A stretch of DNA of 64,000 bases from JAGNXB01 sp942490895 (GTDB lineage: Bacteria > Bacteroidota > Bacteroidia > Chitinophagales > Saprospiraceae): NCBI GenBank assembly GCA_942490895.1, contig CALNZC010000052.1, positions 186,001 to 250,000 of the forward strand, given 5' to 3'. Positions 47,085 to 56,110 of the stretch are shown here, in pieces; position 1 is the first letter of the stretch, and each line of letters opens with the position of its first letter. Made by a program: the position numbers and the translations under genes. The notes under the pieces were generated by a model. The model was not told where the DNA came from, made no database searches, and saw nothing but the letters and a program-made list of their open reading frames with translations.

Positions 47085-47810
47085 GGAGTGACGATGTGAC
47101 CGAGTGACGAAGAGATTGAAAAATCAGGAATACCTGCCGTCTGGGGCGGAATGCTGAAGTCGGAATGAACACTTCTTGACTGATCATTTGCAAGCCCTGA
47201 AGGGGCGAAAGAAATCAGGAATGAGGAATGAGGAATGAGGAATGTAAAAATAAGGAAGTGGAAAGCGAAAGGGACTATGTGACGGAGTGACTCAGGGACG
47301 GAGAGATTGAAAAATCAGGAATACCTGCCGTCTGCGGCGGAATGCTGAAGTCGGAATGAACACTTCTTGACTGATCATTTGCAAGCCCTGAAGGGGCGAA
47401 AGAAATCAGGAATGAGGAATTAGGAATGTAAAAATAGGAATTAGGAATTAGGAATGTAAAAATAAGGAAGTGGAAAGCGAAAGGGACTATGTGACGGAGT
47501 GACTCAGGGACGGAGAGATTGAAAAATCAGGAATACCTGCCGTCTGCGGCGGAATGCTGAAGTCGGAATGAACACTTCTTGACTGATCATTTGCAAGCCC
47601 TGAAGGGGCGCAAGAAATCAAATGAGGAATTAGGAATTAGGAATGTAAAAATAAGGAAGTGGAAAGCGAAAGGGACTATGTGACGGAGTGACTCAGGGAC
47701 GGAGAGATTGAAAAATCAGGAATACCTGCCGTCTGCGGCGGAATGCTGAAGTCGGAATGAACACCTCTTGACTGATCATTTGCAAGCCCTGAAGGGGCGA
47801 AAGATCAGAG
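47085..47810. repeat. Four direct repeats of 189-212 bp
   Basis: The same block occurs four times. The marker GAATACCTGCCGTCTG begins at 47128, 47319, 47531 and 47720 (spacing 191, 212, 189). Each unit also contains TTGACTGATCATTTGCAA, a GCCCTGAAGGGGC box (47194, 47385, 47597, 47786) and AAGTGGAAAGCGAAAGGG, and differs mainly in the number of short purine-rich heptamers (GAATGAG/GAATTAG). The block fills most of the 1.2-kb gene-free stretch between 47002 and 48195. Confidence 0.85.
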
Positions 47811-47851
47811 CGTTGGGCAGCGCCCAACGATAGGAATCACCCAATTAAAAA

Positions 47852-48023
47852 GCCCTGAAGGGGCGCAAGAAATCAGAAATCAGGAATGCCTGCCCGCTGT
47901 GGCGGGAGGAATGAGAAATCAGAAAGGCGGAACAATGACGATGTGACTGAGAGACGAAGTGACTCAGGGACGGAGAGATTGAAAAATGAGGAATGAGGAA
48001 TGCCTGCCCGATGTATTGGGAGG
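47852..48023. repeat. Palindromic boxes after the tandem block
   Basis: One more GCCCTGAAGGGGC box (47852-47864) is followed by two hairpin elements of a second family. In the first, CCCGC pairs with GCGGG across TGTG (within 47889-47909). In the second, CCCGA faces TTGGG across TGTA (within 48003-48023). The second family recurs at 57331 and 60889. Confidence 0.65.
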
Positions 48024-48077
48024 AACCCAGCCAGCAGTATGCAGGACGGCGGGAATCTGAAATTCAATGCTGGTGAC

Positions 48078-48111
48078 TTTGTGAAAAAAGAATACCTCAA
48101 TGTTAAACTTG
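48078..48111 (+). promoter_or_regulatory. Possible Bacteroidota-type promoter
   Basis: TTTG (48078-48081) and TAAACTTG (48104-48111), 22 bases apart, resemble the -33 (TTTG) and -7 (TAnnTTTG) elements of Bacteroidota sigma-A promoters, with one mismatch in the latter. They lie about 85 bp before the Spy-like gene. Confidence 0.3.
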
Positions 48112-48195
48112 GACCAGCGAATCGTATCTAACACAAGATTCTTCCCATTCAGTGATGAATCAGCCAGTACCTTTACAAGATCATCATTCCAGCTC

Positions 48196-48585
48196 ATGCA
48201 ACACCTGACAACCATTCTGATTACACTCCTATTCTTGACCAGTGCGAGCTGGATGACTGCAAACGCTCAATGGGGCGGCCCGCAATCCGACCCACAGGAG
48301 ATCGCAGAAGTACAGACACAGATGATGGTCGATTCTCTCGGCCTATCAGATGCACAACGCACGAAAGTCGCCTCAGTGAATGGCACTTATGCGCAAAAAC
48401 TCCAGGAAGTCCGGGACAACGCAGATGGAGATTTCAAAACGACCCGACAGCAAATGCAGGCCGTGATCCAGGCCCAGGACCAGGAATTGCAGAAATACCT
48501 GACCACTGATCAGTGGACTTCCTGGCAAGACATTCGACTCCGGATGCGCAAGCAACGGGGACCACATACACGTCGCCGGGATTGA
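48196..48585 (+). CDS. Spy/CpxP-like periplasmic protein
   Basis: A 129-residue exported protein. The signal peptide is MQHLTTILITLLFLTSASWM (to NAQ). The mature part is a helical hairpin with MMVDSLGLSDAQRTKVASVN and LQKYLTTDQWTSWQDIRLRM, which resemble the LTxxQ motifs of the LTXXQ/Spy family of periplasmic chaperones or stress sensors. ATG 48196 is selected for the signal peptide; the frame extends to 48100. It ends 44 bp before the TonB-dependent receptor gene and may share its transcript. Confidence 0.7.
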   Translation: MQHLTTILITLLFLTSASWMTANAQWGGPQSDPQEIAEVQTQMMVDSLGLSDAQRTKVASVNGTYAQKLQEVRDNADGDFKTTRQQMQAVIQAQDQELQKYLTTDQWTSWQDIRLRMRKQRGPHTRRRD

Positions 48586-48629
48586 CCCGTCACCCAATGC
48601 ACATAAATACAAATTATCAATCCCACTTC

Positions 48630-51467
48630 ATGCGCCTGCTTTTCCTCATTGCCAGCCTCTTTTTGTTTGGAGGCCTGACCGCCCAATCCTATACCGTCCG
48701 TGGTCAGATCCAGGACACACAAGGAGGCCCGCTTCCCGGTGCTTTTGTCGCCCTTCAATATCCCTGGGGTGACGAGGTCAAGGCCACCGCCACCAATAAC
48801 AAGGGGGATTTTATCCTGGAAGGAATCGAGCAAGGCGGCTATCAGCTGGCCATCTCCTTCCTTGGCTACACGACAGTCCAACTGGAATTCAATGTCAAAG
48901 ACAGCGACCTGGACATGGGCGTCCTGCAGTTGGAAGAAACTGCTGTCAATCTGGAATCTGTAGAAGTGCAGGAGAAGGCTCCAGTTGCCACCATGAATGA
49001 GGATACCATCCAGTTCAATGCCACAGCCTTCAAGGTGATGAAGGATGCCAGTGCGGAAGATCTGGTGACCAAGATGCCGACCGTCACTATGGAAAACGGT
49101 CGGGTGAAAGCTCAGGGAGATGACATCGCTCAAGTCCTGGTAGATGGCAAACCGTTTTTTGGAAACGATCCGACCGCAGCCTTGCGTAACCTGCCAGCAG
49201 AGGTCATCGACAAGATCCAGATCTTCGATCAGGCCAGTGAACAGTCCACTTTTTCCGGAATCCAGGATGGGAACACGACCAAGACAATGAATATCGTCAC
49301 CAAGAAGGGGATGAACAACGGCCAGTTTGGTAAGATCTACACCGGATTCGGTTGGCCGGATTACTACCAGTCGGGCGGAAATATCAACCTCTTCGACGGG
49401 GACCGGCGGATCTCATTGATCGGCATGAGCAATAATATCAACGTACAGAATTTCTCAGAAGATGACCTCCTTGGAGTCATGGGCGGCAGTGGCGGCCGTG
49501 GCCGTCGCTTTGGTGGCCGTGGCGGCTCCCGGGGTGGCCCCGGCGGCGGGTCCAATGATTTTCTGGTCAACAGCCAGGGAGGTATCTCGCGCACGACTGC
49601 AGTGGGCTTGAACTACTCCGACATGTGGGGCGAGAAGGTTGAGGTAACCGGCAGTTATTTCTTCAATCACAGTGAGAACCTCGCTGAGTCTGATCTGGTT
49701 CGACAGTATCTGATCGGTCAGGGTACAGGAGATCTATATTCCGAAACCAGCACTACGGATACACGCAATATCAATCATCGCGCAAACTTCAGGTTGGACG
49801 CAATGGTGGATAGTAGCAATTCTATTCTGTTTCGACCGCGTCTTTCCTGGCAGGGTAATCGAGGTAGTGAATCGGCCCTTTCTGGTACAGATCGTGAGGG
49901 TGCTCCACTGAATGCCAGCACTAATTTTTTTGCCTCTGATCTGAGTGCACTTCAATTTGATGCCAGCACCATGTGGCGGCACAAATTGAAAAAGGACAGA
50001 CGCACACTTTCCATCCAGATCACTCCTGGATTCAACCCCAAAAAAGGGGCAAGTGAATTGAGCTCTATCAACCAATATTATTCACCACAAATAACTTCGG
50101 ATACACTGGATCAAAATGCTGATTTGGATGTCTCCAGTTGGAACTTGGGTGCGAATATCGATTATACAGAACCCCTCGGAAAAAATGACCAACTACAGTT
50201 CTCTTATCGCGGCAGTTACCGTCAAGAGGAGTCCGATAAACTGACCTATGACTACAACCCTCTTTCAGAGGGATATGACGCCCGGAATGATCAATTAAGC
50301 AATCTGTTCTCCAATGATTATTGGACCAACAGTGCGGGTTTAGGGTACAGTTATAATAAAGGCCGGGATCTAAACATGATGGTTCGATTGAATTACCAGT
50401 GGGCAGAACTGACCAATGACCAACTATTGCCACAGGTCGCATCCTTCAATCAGCAGTTTCGCAATATTCTGCCTTTTGCTATGTTGCGTTGGAATGTGAG
50501 CAAACAGGAAAACGTGCGCATTTTTTACCGGACCAATACCGACCTGCCCTCAATCGAGCAACTTCAGAATGTTATCGACAATCAGAATCCTTTGCAACTG
50601 ACGATAGGCAATCCGGATCTAGTCCAGAGCGTATCACACAATCTGTTCATGCGCTATCAAAAAACCAACCCTGCCAGGAGCACGGTCTTTTTCCTGATGG
50701 GTGGTGGCGGATTAACAGAAAATGATGTAGTGAATGCGACCTGGCTGGCTGGAAGTAATCATCCTGTATTTGACGAATTCGAGATCACACCTGGCGCCCA
50801 ATTGACACAACCGACCAATTTGAATGGAGCCTGGAATATCCGCTCCTTCATGTCCTATGGATTCCCCCTGTTCAAGCGACGGCTGAATACAAATATTGAT
50901 GTGAATTACAATTATTCACGCCAGCCCGGATTGCTCAATGATATCCGCAATGATGCCGACAATCACGTCATCGCCACCGGAATAACCATCAGTAGTAATA
51001 TCAGTGACAAGATCGATTTCTCCGTCTCCGGCAGACCTGCCCTGAACAGCACAACCAACAGTTTGCAGACAAGTGGTGACAATACCTATTTCAGTCAGAA
51101 TAGCCGCATTAAGCTCAACTGGCAAATCTGGGAGGGATTTGTATTCCGGACAGATATTGCACATCAGTACAACAGTGGCCTCTCAGATGGATTCAACCAG
51201 TCTTACTGGTTGTGGAATATGGCCATTGGTAAAAAACTATTCAAGAACGAACGTGGCGAAATTGCCCTGGCGGTAAATGACCTGCTCAAACAGAACCGAA
51301 ATATCACTCGTTCTGTGACAGAGACCTACATCGAGGATTCACGCTCCAATGCCTTACAGCAATTTGTAATGCTGACGTTTACGTATGACTTAAGGAATTT
51401 CAATACCGGGCGGAAAAAAACGAGAGAAGAGGAAGAAGATGAAGGAAGGGGGAGGAGGTTTCATTGA
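48630..51467 (+). CDS. TonB-dependent receptor-like outer-membrane beta-barrel protein
   Basis: A 945-residue outer-membrane protein with signal peptide MRLLFLIASLFLFGGLTAQ. Residues 20-105 are a carboxypeptidase-regulatory-like domain (VRGQIQDTQGGPLPGAFVAL). Residues 110-225 are a plug-like domain (AFKVMKDASAEDLVTKMPTV, VLVDGKPFFGNDPTAALRNL, IDKIQIFDQASEQSTFSGIQ). The rest is a large beta-barrel of the OMP_b-brl_3 type. A Gly/Arg-rich loop (GGSGGRGRRFGGRGG) near residue 290 and a C-terminal acidic-basic tail (TREEEEDEGRGRRF) are usual for this family. No canonical SusD partner follows. The last 202 bp before position 51466 are duplicated at 53877-54078. Confidence 0.88.
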   Translation: MRLLFLIASLFLFGGLTAQSYTVRGQIQDTQGGPLPGAFVALQYPWGDEVKATATNNKGDFILEGIEQGGYQLAISFLGYTTVQLEFNVKDSDLDMGVLQLEETAVNLESVEVQEKAPVATMNEDTIQFNATAFKVMKDASAEDLVTKMPTVTMENGRVKAQGDDIAQVLVDGKPFFGNDPTAALRNLPAEVIDKIQIFDQASEQSTFSGIQDGNTTKTMNIVTKKGMNNGQFGKIYTGFGWPDYYQSGGNINLFDGDRRISLIGMSNNINVQNFSEDDLLGVMGGSGGRGRRFGGRGGSRGGPGGGSNDFLVNSQGGISRTTAVGLNYSDMWGEKVEVTGSYFFNHSENLAESDLVRQYLIGQGTGDLYSETSTTDTRNINHRANFRLDAMVDSSNSILFRPRLSWQGNRGSESALSGTDREGAPLNASTNFFASDLSALQFDASTMWRHKLKKDRRTLSIQITPGFNPKKGASELSSINQYYSPQITSDTLDQNADLDVSSWNLGANIDYTEPLGKNDQLQFSYRGSYRQEESDKLTYDYNPLSEGYDARNDQLSNLFSNDYWTNSAGLGYSYNKGRDLNMMVRLNYQWAELTNDQLLPQVASFNQQFRNILPFAMLRWNVSKQENVRIFYRTNTDLPSIEQLQNVIDNQNPLQLTIGNPDLVQSVSHNLFMRYQKTNPARSTVFFLMGGGGLTENDVVNATWLAGSNHPVFDEFEITPGAQLTQPTNLNGAWNIRSFMSYGFPLFKRRLNTNIDVNYNYSRQPGLLNDIRNDADNHVIATGITISSNISDKIDFSVSGRPALNSTTNSLQTSGDNTYFSQNSRIKLNWQIWEGFVFRTDIAHQYNSGLSDGFNQSYWLWNMAIGKKLFKNERGEIALAVNDLLKQNRNITRSVTETYIEDSRSNALQQFVMLTFTYDLRNFNTGRKKTREEEEDEGRGRRFH
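51264..51465. repeat. 202-bp direct repeat, left copy (inside receptor gene)
   Basis: This segment is identical, base for base, to 53877-54078 (offset 2613). Left of it the two copies remain homologous but differ at roughly a quarter of positions over about 40 bp. Right of it, from the stop codon on (TGA here, TAA in the other copy), they are unrelated. Confidence 0.95.
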
Positions 51468-51481
51468 GCAGTAGTTTAGAA

Positions 51482-52067
51482 TCATAGAAATAAACTATGT
51501 TGCCTATTCTCAATTAAATTATTGGCAATATACATGGCCATTTCCATTTGCTCCAAAAGGCTGTTGTAATCCTCCCTACTTATAAAGCAGGACTTCGGGA
51601 AGAAAAATCGATTTCCATTTGTAAATATGGCTTCTGCGTAACCTCGTTTCCGCCCAACTAAACTAAGGGCACTTAGAGTTGATGTGAACTTAAAGTCTTC
51701 ATTAACGAGTGACTCCAGTTCAAAACACCTTTATGGATGACAATCCTGGACTCGGCATAATCTTCAGACATACGATTGCAGGCATCACCCACCCGGTGTA
51801 CCCATCTACTAAACCCATAGAAATATTTTAAGAAAAAATAAAGATTGAATACAAAGAATAATGCTATCAGCCATGAAATTCAAAAAGATATTTCATTTAT
51901 ATACATGAAAATAGAAACCACAATAAGTAGAAATAGGCCAGAAAACGTCAAAATAAAGTTCTTATAATAGCCCGTTCGAAAATAAGTTTTAAATATGGAC
52001 CCCGATAAATCGATTGCTTTATAGCCTGGACGATTAAATATAATATTTCATTCGTATTTTTTTCCAT
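51482..52067 (-). pseudogene. Decayed gene for a small membrane protein
   Basis: On the minus strand one reading frame gives coherent protein: YKAIDLSGSIFKTYFRTGYY, then hydrophobic NFILTFSGLFLLIVVSIFMY, and WLIALFFVFNLYFFLKYFYG after an in-frame TGA near 51879. The sequence continues WVHRVGDACNRMSEDYAESR, then needs a frameshift near 51715 to go on as EDFKFTSTLSALSLVGRKRG and EDYNSLLEQMEMAMYIANNL to a stop at 51482. Another TGA interrupts the beginning, near 52048. An original protein of about 190 residues with two TM helices and a soluble C-terminus is likely. It has no recognised family. AT-rich like its neighbours to 57 kb. Confidence 0.7.
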
Positions 52068-52259
52068 CCTTTATTGATACAATTATATCAACCCGTCAAA
52101 CTATAATTATTTACTGTTGACTATTTCAAGCTAGTTGAGTGTATTCCAACCTTCAACAGAGCAAAAGTACAACACCAAATTGTTCAATGTGAATTCCTCC
52201 TCCATAAACGAATACCTCGCTTGCAAAATGGCAATTTAATATCACCTGCTCTCAGAAAA

Positions 52260-53207
52260 CTATTTTTTCAGCACAACCCTTGATAGAATAACCTCTCCTT
52301 TCATATTCTTCATCAAAACGCAATATGTTCCACTCTCCATTAGTGACATATCACAAATGGCATCAGGGCCTTCAATTATTTTTGAAAACACAGGTTGTCC
52401 CAAATAATTATATACAATTAAAGTGCACTTTTCTGAGTAACCATCCTTAGAAATAACGAGTGAGTTTTCGATTGGATTTGGAAATATCATTACCGTGTCA
52501 TTAACGTTGACTTCAACGGATGACACCTTTGAATATAAATCAAATATATCAGTTTCATTCAATGCATAATTGTAAATACTAACCTCATCAATAGACCCAG
52601 AAAACCAATCATTACCGCCTGGAAAATCCATCCCAATAAAACAATCCTCCTCCACCGAGTAATCAATATTTTCACTAAATGCCATTTCGGAAGCCAATTG
52701 CCCATCCAGCCAAATCTTCCTTGTCAAACCGTCAAAAGACACCCCAATAAAATGATATTCCTCATCGGCCAATAAAGCAGTATCAATAGCATGACCAGCA
52801 TTGATACTTTCCGGGTAATTCACCCAATGCTTCACAGCAGTTTCACTGGCCACCATCGCATAATGGTCAATTTCCTTCCCATTACTGAATATCCCACCAT
52901 GACCTCCCGTATCCAATCCCAAATCTCGCTTAACCCATGCGACAATAGTGTGCATTTGCAAATCCAACAGGGTAGAATGGGGAATTCTAACATAAGCAGA
53001 ATTGGAGCCAATATAGATAGCCCCATTGGGATTTCCGAATCTATCCGATGCCGTAAAATCAACACTATTTTGAGCTAGGCCATGAAGATCAAACCCATTT
53101 TCGTCATTCGCATTGCCATTAAAAGGATAGTATGCTATCCTTACATTTTGTGCCGACAATCCACAGAACACAATGCACGAAATAACCAATAGTATTAATC
53201 TATTCAT
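52260..53207 (-). CDS. LamG-type (concanavalin-like) secreted protein with T9SS type A signal
   Basis: A 315-residue secreted protein with signal peptide MNRLILLVISCIVFCGLSAQ. Residues 25-215 form a LamG/concanavalin-like jelly roll (YYPFNGNANDENGFDLHG, AYVRIPHSTLLDLQMHTIVA, EYHFIGVSFDGLTRKIWLDG, WFSGSIDEVSIYNYAL). Residues 235-315 are a type A sorting domain (VMIFPNPIENSLVISKDGYS ... ESGTYCVLMKNMKGEVILSR). A carbohydrate-binding role is family knowledge. It lies inside the 2.4-kb segment between the two 202-bp repeats. A start at 53216 adds three residues and is equally possible. Confidence 0.85.
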   Translation of the reverse strand: MNRLILLVISCIVFCGLSAQNVRIAYYPFNGNANDENGFDLHGLAQNSVDFTASDRFGNPNGAIYIGSNSAYVRIPHSTLLDLQMHTIVAWVKRDLGLDTGGHGGIFSNGKEIDHYAMVASETAVKHWVNYPESINAGHAIDTALLADEEYHFIGVSFDGLTRKIWLDGQLASEMAFSENIDYSVEEDCFIGMDFPGGNDWFSGSIDEVSIYNYALNETDIFDLYSKVSSVEVNVNDTVMIFPNPIENSLVISKDGYSEKCTLIVYNYLGQPVFSKIIEGPDAICDMSLMESGTYCVLMKNMKGEVILSRVVLKK

Positions 53208-53631
53208 AAGGGGCATAGATTGAAAAGATGTTCATGAACCAATCAGTTGGCACAGCACATTTAGTATTACACTACTCCAAGATCGTAAATTAACCTTGCC
53301 TATGCAAGCATGCAGGACTTCGCAACTATTCTAAGGTCATCTCTAAGTAGAAGCAGGCATTCGGATTTGGCCAACAATGGCCATACCATAGGCCAACAGA
53401 AACCGAACTATCCTACACCCTTCTGCCATTTCCAGAGTCTATCCATTCAACTACTCATGTGCCCAATGGAGGGCTCCTGAGCAGTATCACACCTCGTCAC
53501 TGCAAGCCATCACCCACAATCACAACCTATCCACTCATTTTCCTCAATCCATGATCATACTTGCAATGGCTTGATGATCTATACAATGTAGACTCACATG
53601 CGCCTCCAACCGCCATCATTCGACTGCCATG
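53208..53631. other. Gene-free stretch before ssb remnant
   Basis: 424 bp with stops in all frames and no recognisable coding sequence on either strand. Base composition is less AT-rich than the preceding gene. Only the right end (from about 53600) shows similarity to the ssb leader. Confidence 0.5.
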
Positions 53632-53825
53632 CGAATCGCTGGAAACAGCACCCTCATCCTTGGAACATCGAATAGAATGAATACCATTTCGACATCCAGA
53701 TTTTCGATCCAGCTCGTCAATCGTGCACACCAGGGTATACTTTTAGATGGGTGCCGCTGCACCCTCACTTGCCTGGCAGCCCCCCCCTCCCTAAGTCACA
53801 CTACCAACGAATACTACACGAGCAC
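53632..53825 (+). pseudogene. Decayed copy of the ssb leader and 5' coding region
   Basis: This aligns with 57684-57880 at a nearly constant offset (4052, 4051, then 4057). CGAATCG..GGAAACAGC and TTGGAACATCGAAT match the ssb leader, CAGCTCGTCAATCG matches ssb codons 3-7, and ACCAACGAAT (53803-53812) matches ssb 57860-57869. The reading frame is destroyed (no ATG at the start position, small indels). The copy stops near ssb codon 40, where the receptor-tail fragment begins. Confidence 0.75.
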
Positions 53826-53829
53826 CAAC

Positions 53830-54080
53830 CAAGGACCAATGAGAAAAGGCTACTCAAGAATAAACGAGCCGAAATAGCCCTGGCGGTAAATGACCTGCTC
53901 AAACAGAACCGAAATATCACTCGTTCTGTGACAGAGACCTACATCGAGGATTCACGCTCCAATGCCTTACAGCAATTTGTAATGCTGACGTTTACGTATG
54001 ACTTAAGGAATTTCAATACCGGGCGGAAAAAAACGAGAGAAGAGGAAGAAGATGAAGGAAGGGGGAGGAGGTTTCATTAA
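53830..54080 (+). pseudogene. 3' fragment of a TonB-dependent receptor gene
   Basis: Encodes the last ~80 residues of the receptor at 48630-51467: a diverged EKRLLKNKRAEIALAVNDLL, then a tail identical to the intact gene through the final RRFH. The 202 bp 53877-54078 are identical to 51264-51465. It is joined on its left to the ssb remnant and has no signal peptide, plug or barrel, so it cannot be functional, although an open frame exists from 53751. Confidence 0.9.
53877..54078. repeat. 202-bp direct repeat, right copy
   Basis: Identical to 51264-51465 in the same orientation. The two copies enclose a 2.4-kb AT-rich segment with a decayed membrane-protein gene, the LamG gene and the ssb remnant. 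No integrase, short target-site duplication or terminal inverted repeat was found. Confidence 0.95.
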
Positions 54081-54114
54081 CACACTTCATATAACCGCTT
54101 CGCCTCATAATCTT

Positions 54115-54867
54115 TTAGTCATTGGATTTCTTCTCAATTTCATTGATTGATTCTAAAAACCTGTTCTTTATAAATTCATCCAAATCCACCTGATCCATAA
54201 TGATTCTATTCTCCCCTATCAATTTATTGACTTCATTCTTGGCGCCTATCCTATTGTAGATCCGGATACCCAGAATATTATTGGTAAAAACTCTTCCCAA
54301 ATCTCCACTTTCCTTCCAGAATTTTGTTGATTTCAAAAAAAGAGAATCACTCTCTGCTAAATATCCATTCTCAAAATATACATCTGCCAAGTTAATCTCT
54401 GATACGGCCACCCCCTTCTCAAATCCTACTTCTCGATACATCATTATCGCTTCCTGCAAGTTTGATTTAGCTTTAACAAATTCCCCAATCCTCCCCTGAA
54501 GCAAACCAATATACTTATACAGATTAGCCATTTGAAGGGTATCATCTTGTTTTTTCCATATTTCCAATGCCCGATCTGAATAAACCAAAGCAGAATCTAA
54601 TTCATTCAAATATTCATCAAATATATTTGCAATATTCAAATTTGCAATCCCTGCACTTTTATAATTCTTATGTACACCATGTCGCTTTGCTACTTGTTTA
54701 AAAATATTGATTGCATCTTCAGGTGATTCTCTAAATATCTCAAATCCTGCATTCTCCAGTTCTTCAACACTCAGATTATCAGATTCAGTATGTACAGGAT
54801 CATTGGATTGGCGGGTACTGCAACTCCCGATAGCCAGTATAAAAATCAACCTTGTAAATAATTTCAT
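54115..54867 (-). CDS. TPR lipoprotein
   Basis: A 250-residue lipoprotein (MKLFTRLIFILAIGSC lipobox). The mature part is made of tetratricopeptide-like helices: SVEELENAGFEIFRESPEDA, YKSAGIANLNIANIFDEYLN, DTLQMANLYKYIGLLQGRIG, GVAVSEINLADVYFENGYLA. This is a shorter relative of the N-terminal half of Bacteroidota TPR sensor proteins, lacking any TM or HTH part. It may be a protein-interaction scaffold. First of several AT-rich minus-strand lipoprotein genes up to 57.0 kb. Confidence 0.78.
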   Translation of the reverse strand: MKLFTRLIFILAIGSCSTRQSNDPVHTESDNLSVEELENAGFEIFRESPEDAINIFKQVAKRHGVHKNYKSAGIANLNIANIFDEYLNELDSALVYSDRALEIWKKQDDTLQMANLYKYIGLLQGRIGEFVKAKSNLQEAIMMYREVGFEKGVAVSEINLADVYFENGYLAESDSLFLKSTKFWKESGDLGRVFTNNILGIRIYNRIGAKNEVNKLIGENRIIMDQVDLDEFIKNRFLESINEIEKKSND

Positions 54868-54969
54868 AGTGTGCCAAATTTTAGTTGACGATACCGAGAG
54901 TGGAGAAAAAGAAATCAACCCAAAAGAGCCCCTTTGCAAAATACATATTGAACGTATCAATCTATTAGG

Positions 54970-55650
54970 TCATTCTTCAACATACACCATTTGACCGCAG
55001 GGAAGAATGACACACGATTCATACTGCTGTCCGGATGTACAAAATCCAACTTTAAGACCCAATGTCAGGTTCGGATCTGATGAATCCACTTCCGTCTTTA
55101 ACCACTCACAATCAGCGTGCTTTGCTCTATCGTTGCATCCCACGATCGAAAAAGCAACTACACTGCATACTTTGGCCGGACTGGGAACGATGGTTCCAAT
55201 GGTCACAAGAAAACTCTCACCGGGCTCAAGCAGCTTACTGAATCGATTCGAAAATTCCGTTTCATTTTCAATACTATTTGCAAGTGACCGCTCTGTACTT
55301 CCAGTGTATAAATAAGGAGGCTCGGATAACCCCGGCCAGAGAATTATTCGAAACTCCTGAGTTTCATTAAAGATCGGATAACTATAGGACACTGGCAATG
55401 CGATCGCAAGAAGAATAGGGATAGTGGTATCATTGGAAATGGTATTCGTGATATGCACGATGATGTTATCCGACCCCTCCGAATCCCTAAATCCCGTACC
55501 ACGAGTTAAAGACCTTTCAATGCTAAGCCCCGATGTAGATTCAGAGAAGACTAAGCCAGAATCCTGAGACTGTATCTCATTTGATATTTGCGGAAAACAT
55601 GAGCACAGTATCAGTATCAAAAAAAGTCCGACAAAAAACCTTGGATTCAT
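54970..55650 (-). CDS. Lipoprotein of unknown function
   Basis: A 226-residue lipoprotein (MNPRFFVGLFLILILCSC lipobox). The mature part is beta-rich, with NIIVHITNTISNDTTIPILL, FRIILWPGL and a run of cysteines in the second half (VCSVVAFSIVGCNDRAKHAD, CEWL, GFCTSGQQYESCVILPCG), suggesting disulfides outside the cytoplasm. No family recognised. About 100 bp upstream of the TPR lipoprotein gene on the same strand. Confidence 0.65.
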   Translation of the reverse strand: MNPRFFVGLFLILILCSCFPQISNEIQSQDSGLVFSESTSGLSIERSLTRGTGFRDSEGSDNIIVHITNTISNDTTIPILLAIALPVSYSYPIFNETQEFRIILWPGLSEPPYLYTGSTERSLANSIENETEFSNRFSKLLEPGESFLVTIGTIVPSPAKVCSVVAFSIVGCNDRAKHADCEWLKTEVDSSDPNLTLGLKVGFCTSGQQYESCVILPCGQMVYVEE

Positions 55651-55731
55651 TGATTCAAATTTAAAATCAAATGATTCTGATATCAATTCGTAGCATAATA
55701 GTAACAACTTTCATAGCATTTGCAGTATTTA

Positions 55732-56110
55732 TCACAATTCTTCATTTACCAAGAATGAGTAAACAAATAGATCATGCTTTCCCGTACCACTGATCATTTT
55801 ACTCCCTAGTGTGAGTGAATCATTAAAGTGACCAGAGAAGATGATTCTACCATTCCGATAGAAAGAGGATCTGAACCCCATATTCAGTTGGTGATCCGTA
55901 GGAATCTCGGAAATTATTTGCATCCTTTGATTAAGTTGGAGTAAAAAACTTTTGATACAGGTATCAATCCTTACCTTTTCCATTAAGCATCTCTAATTGA
56001 TCAAGTTCAATGGCAACTATTCCATGAGACTGCTCATTCATGAAAAAGATGGGCAGGCTTGGATTATAAATCACGGCTCCTGCATTGTTAGGCTCTTTAC
56101 TTCTTTTCAC
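55732..56110 (-). pseudogene. Frameshifted fragment of an SBBP-type propeller gene
   Basis: Two overlapping minus-strand frames. The first (56110-55964) reads EPNNAGAVIYNPSLPIFFMN and ends at a TGA. The second (55983-55732) goes on with IDTCIKSFLLQLNQRMQIIS and ends FNDSLTLGSKMISGTGKHDL FVYSFLVNEEL, which matches the SBBP beta-propeller repeat pattern (F..F...LTLGS....TG..D.FV). Neither has a signal peptide or complete repeat set. Together they look like the remains of one gene broken by a frameshift. Confidence 0.5.

Noticed and set aside
47085..47864. CRISPR-like array
   Set aside because: Whole units of about 190 bp are repeated, not 25-40-bp repeats with unique spacers, and there are no cas genes.
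51482..52067. TGA read as tryptophan or selenocysteine
   Set aside because: Other genes in the window use TGA as a normal stop, and the same locus also has a frameshift; decay explains it better.
51264..54078. Diversity-generating retroelement (template/variable repeat pair)
   Set aside because: The 202-bp copies are identical, with no adenine-biased mismatches, and no reverse transcriptase gene lies nearby.
53751..54080. Small intact gene of 109 residues
   Set aside because: It is a chance fusion of a decayed ssb segment with a receptor C-terminal fragment; no signal peptide or complete domain.
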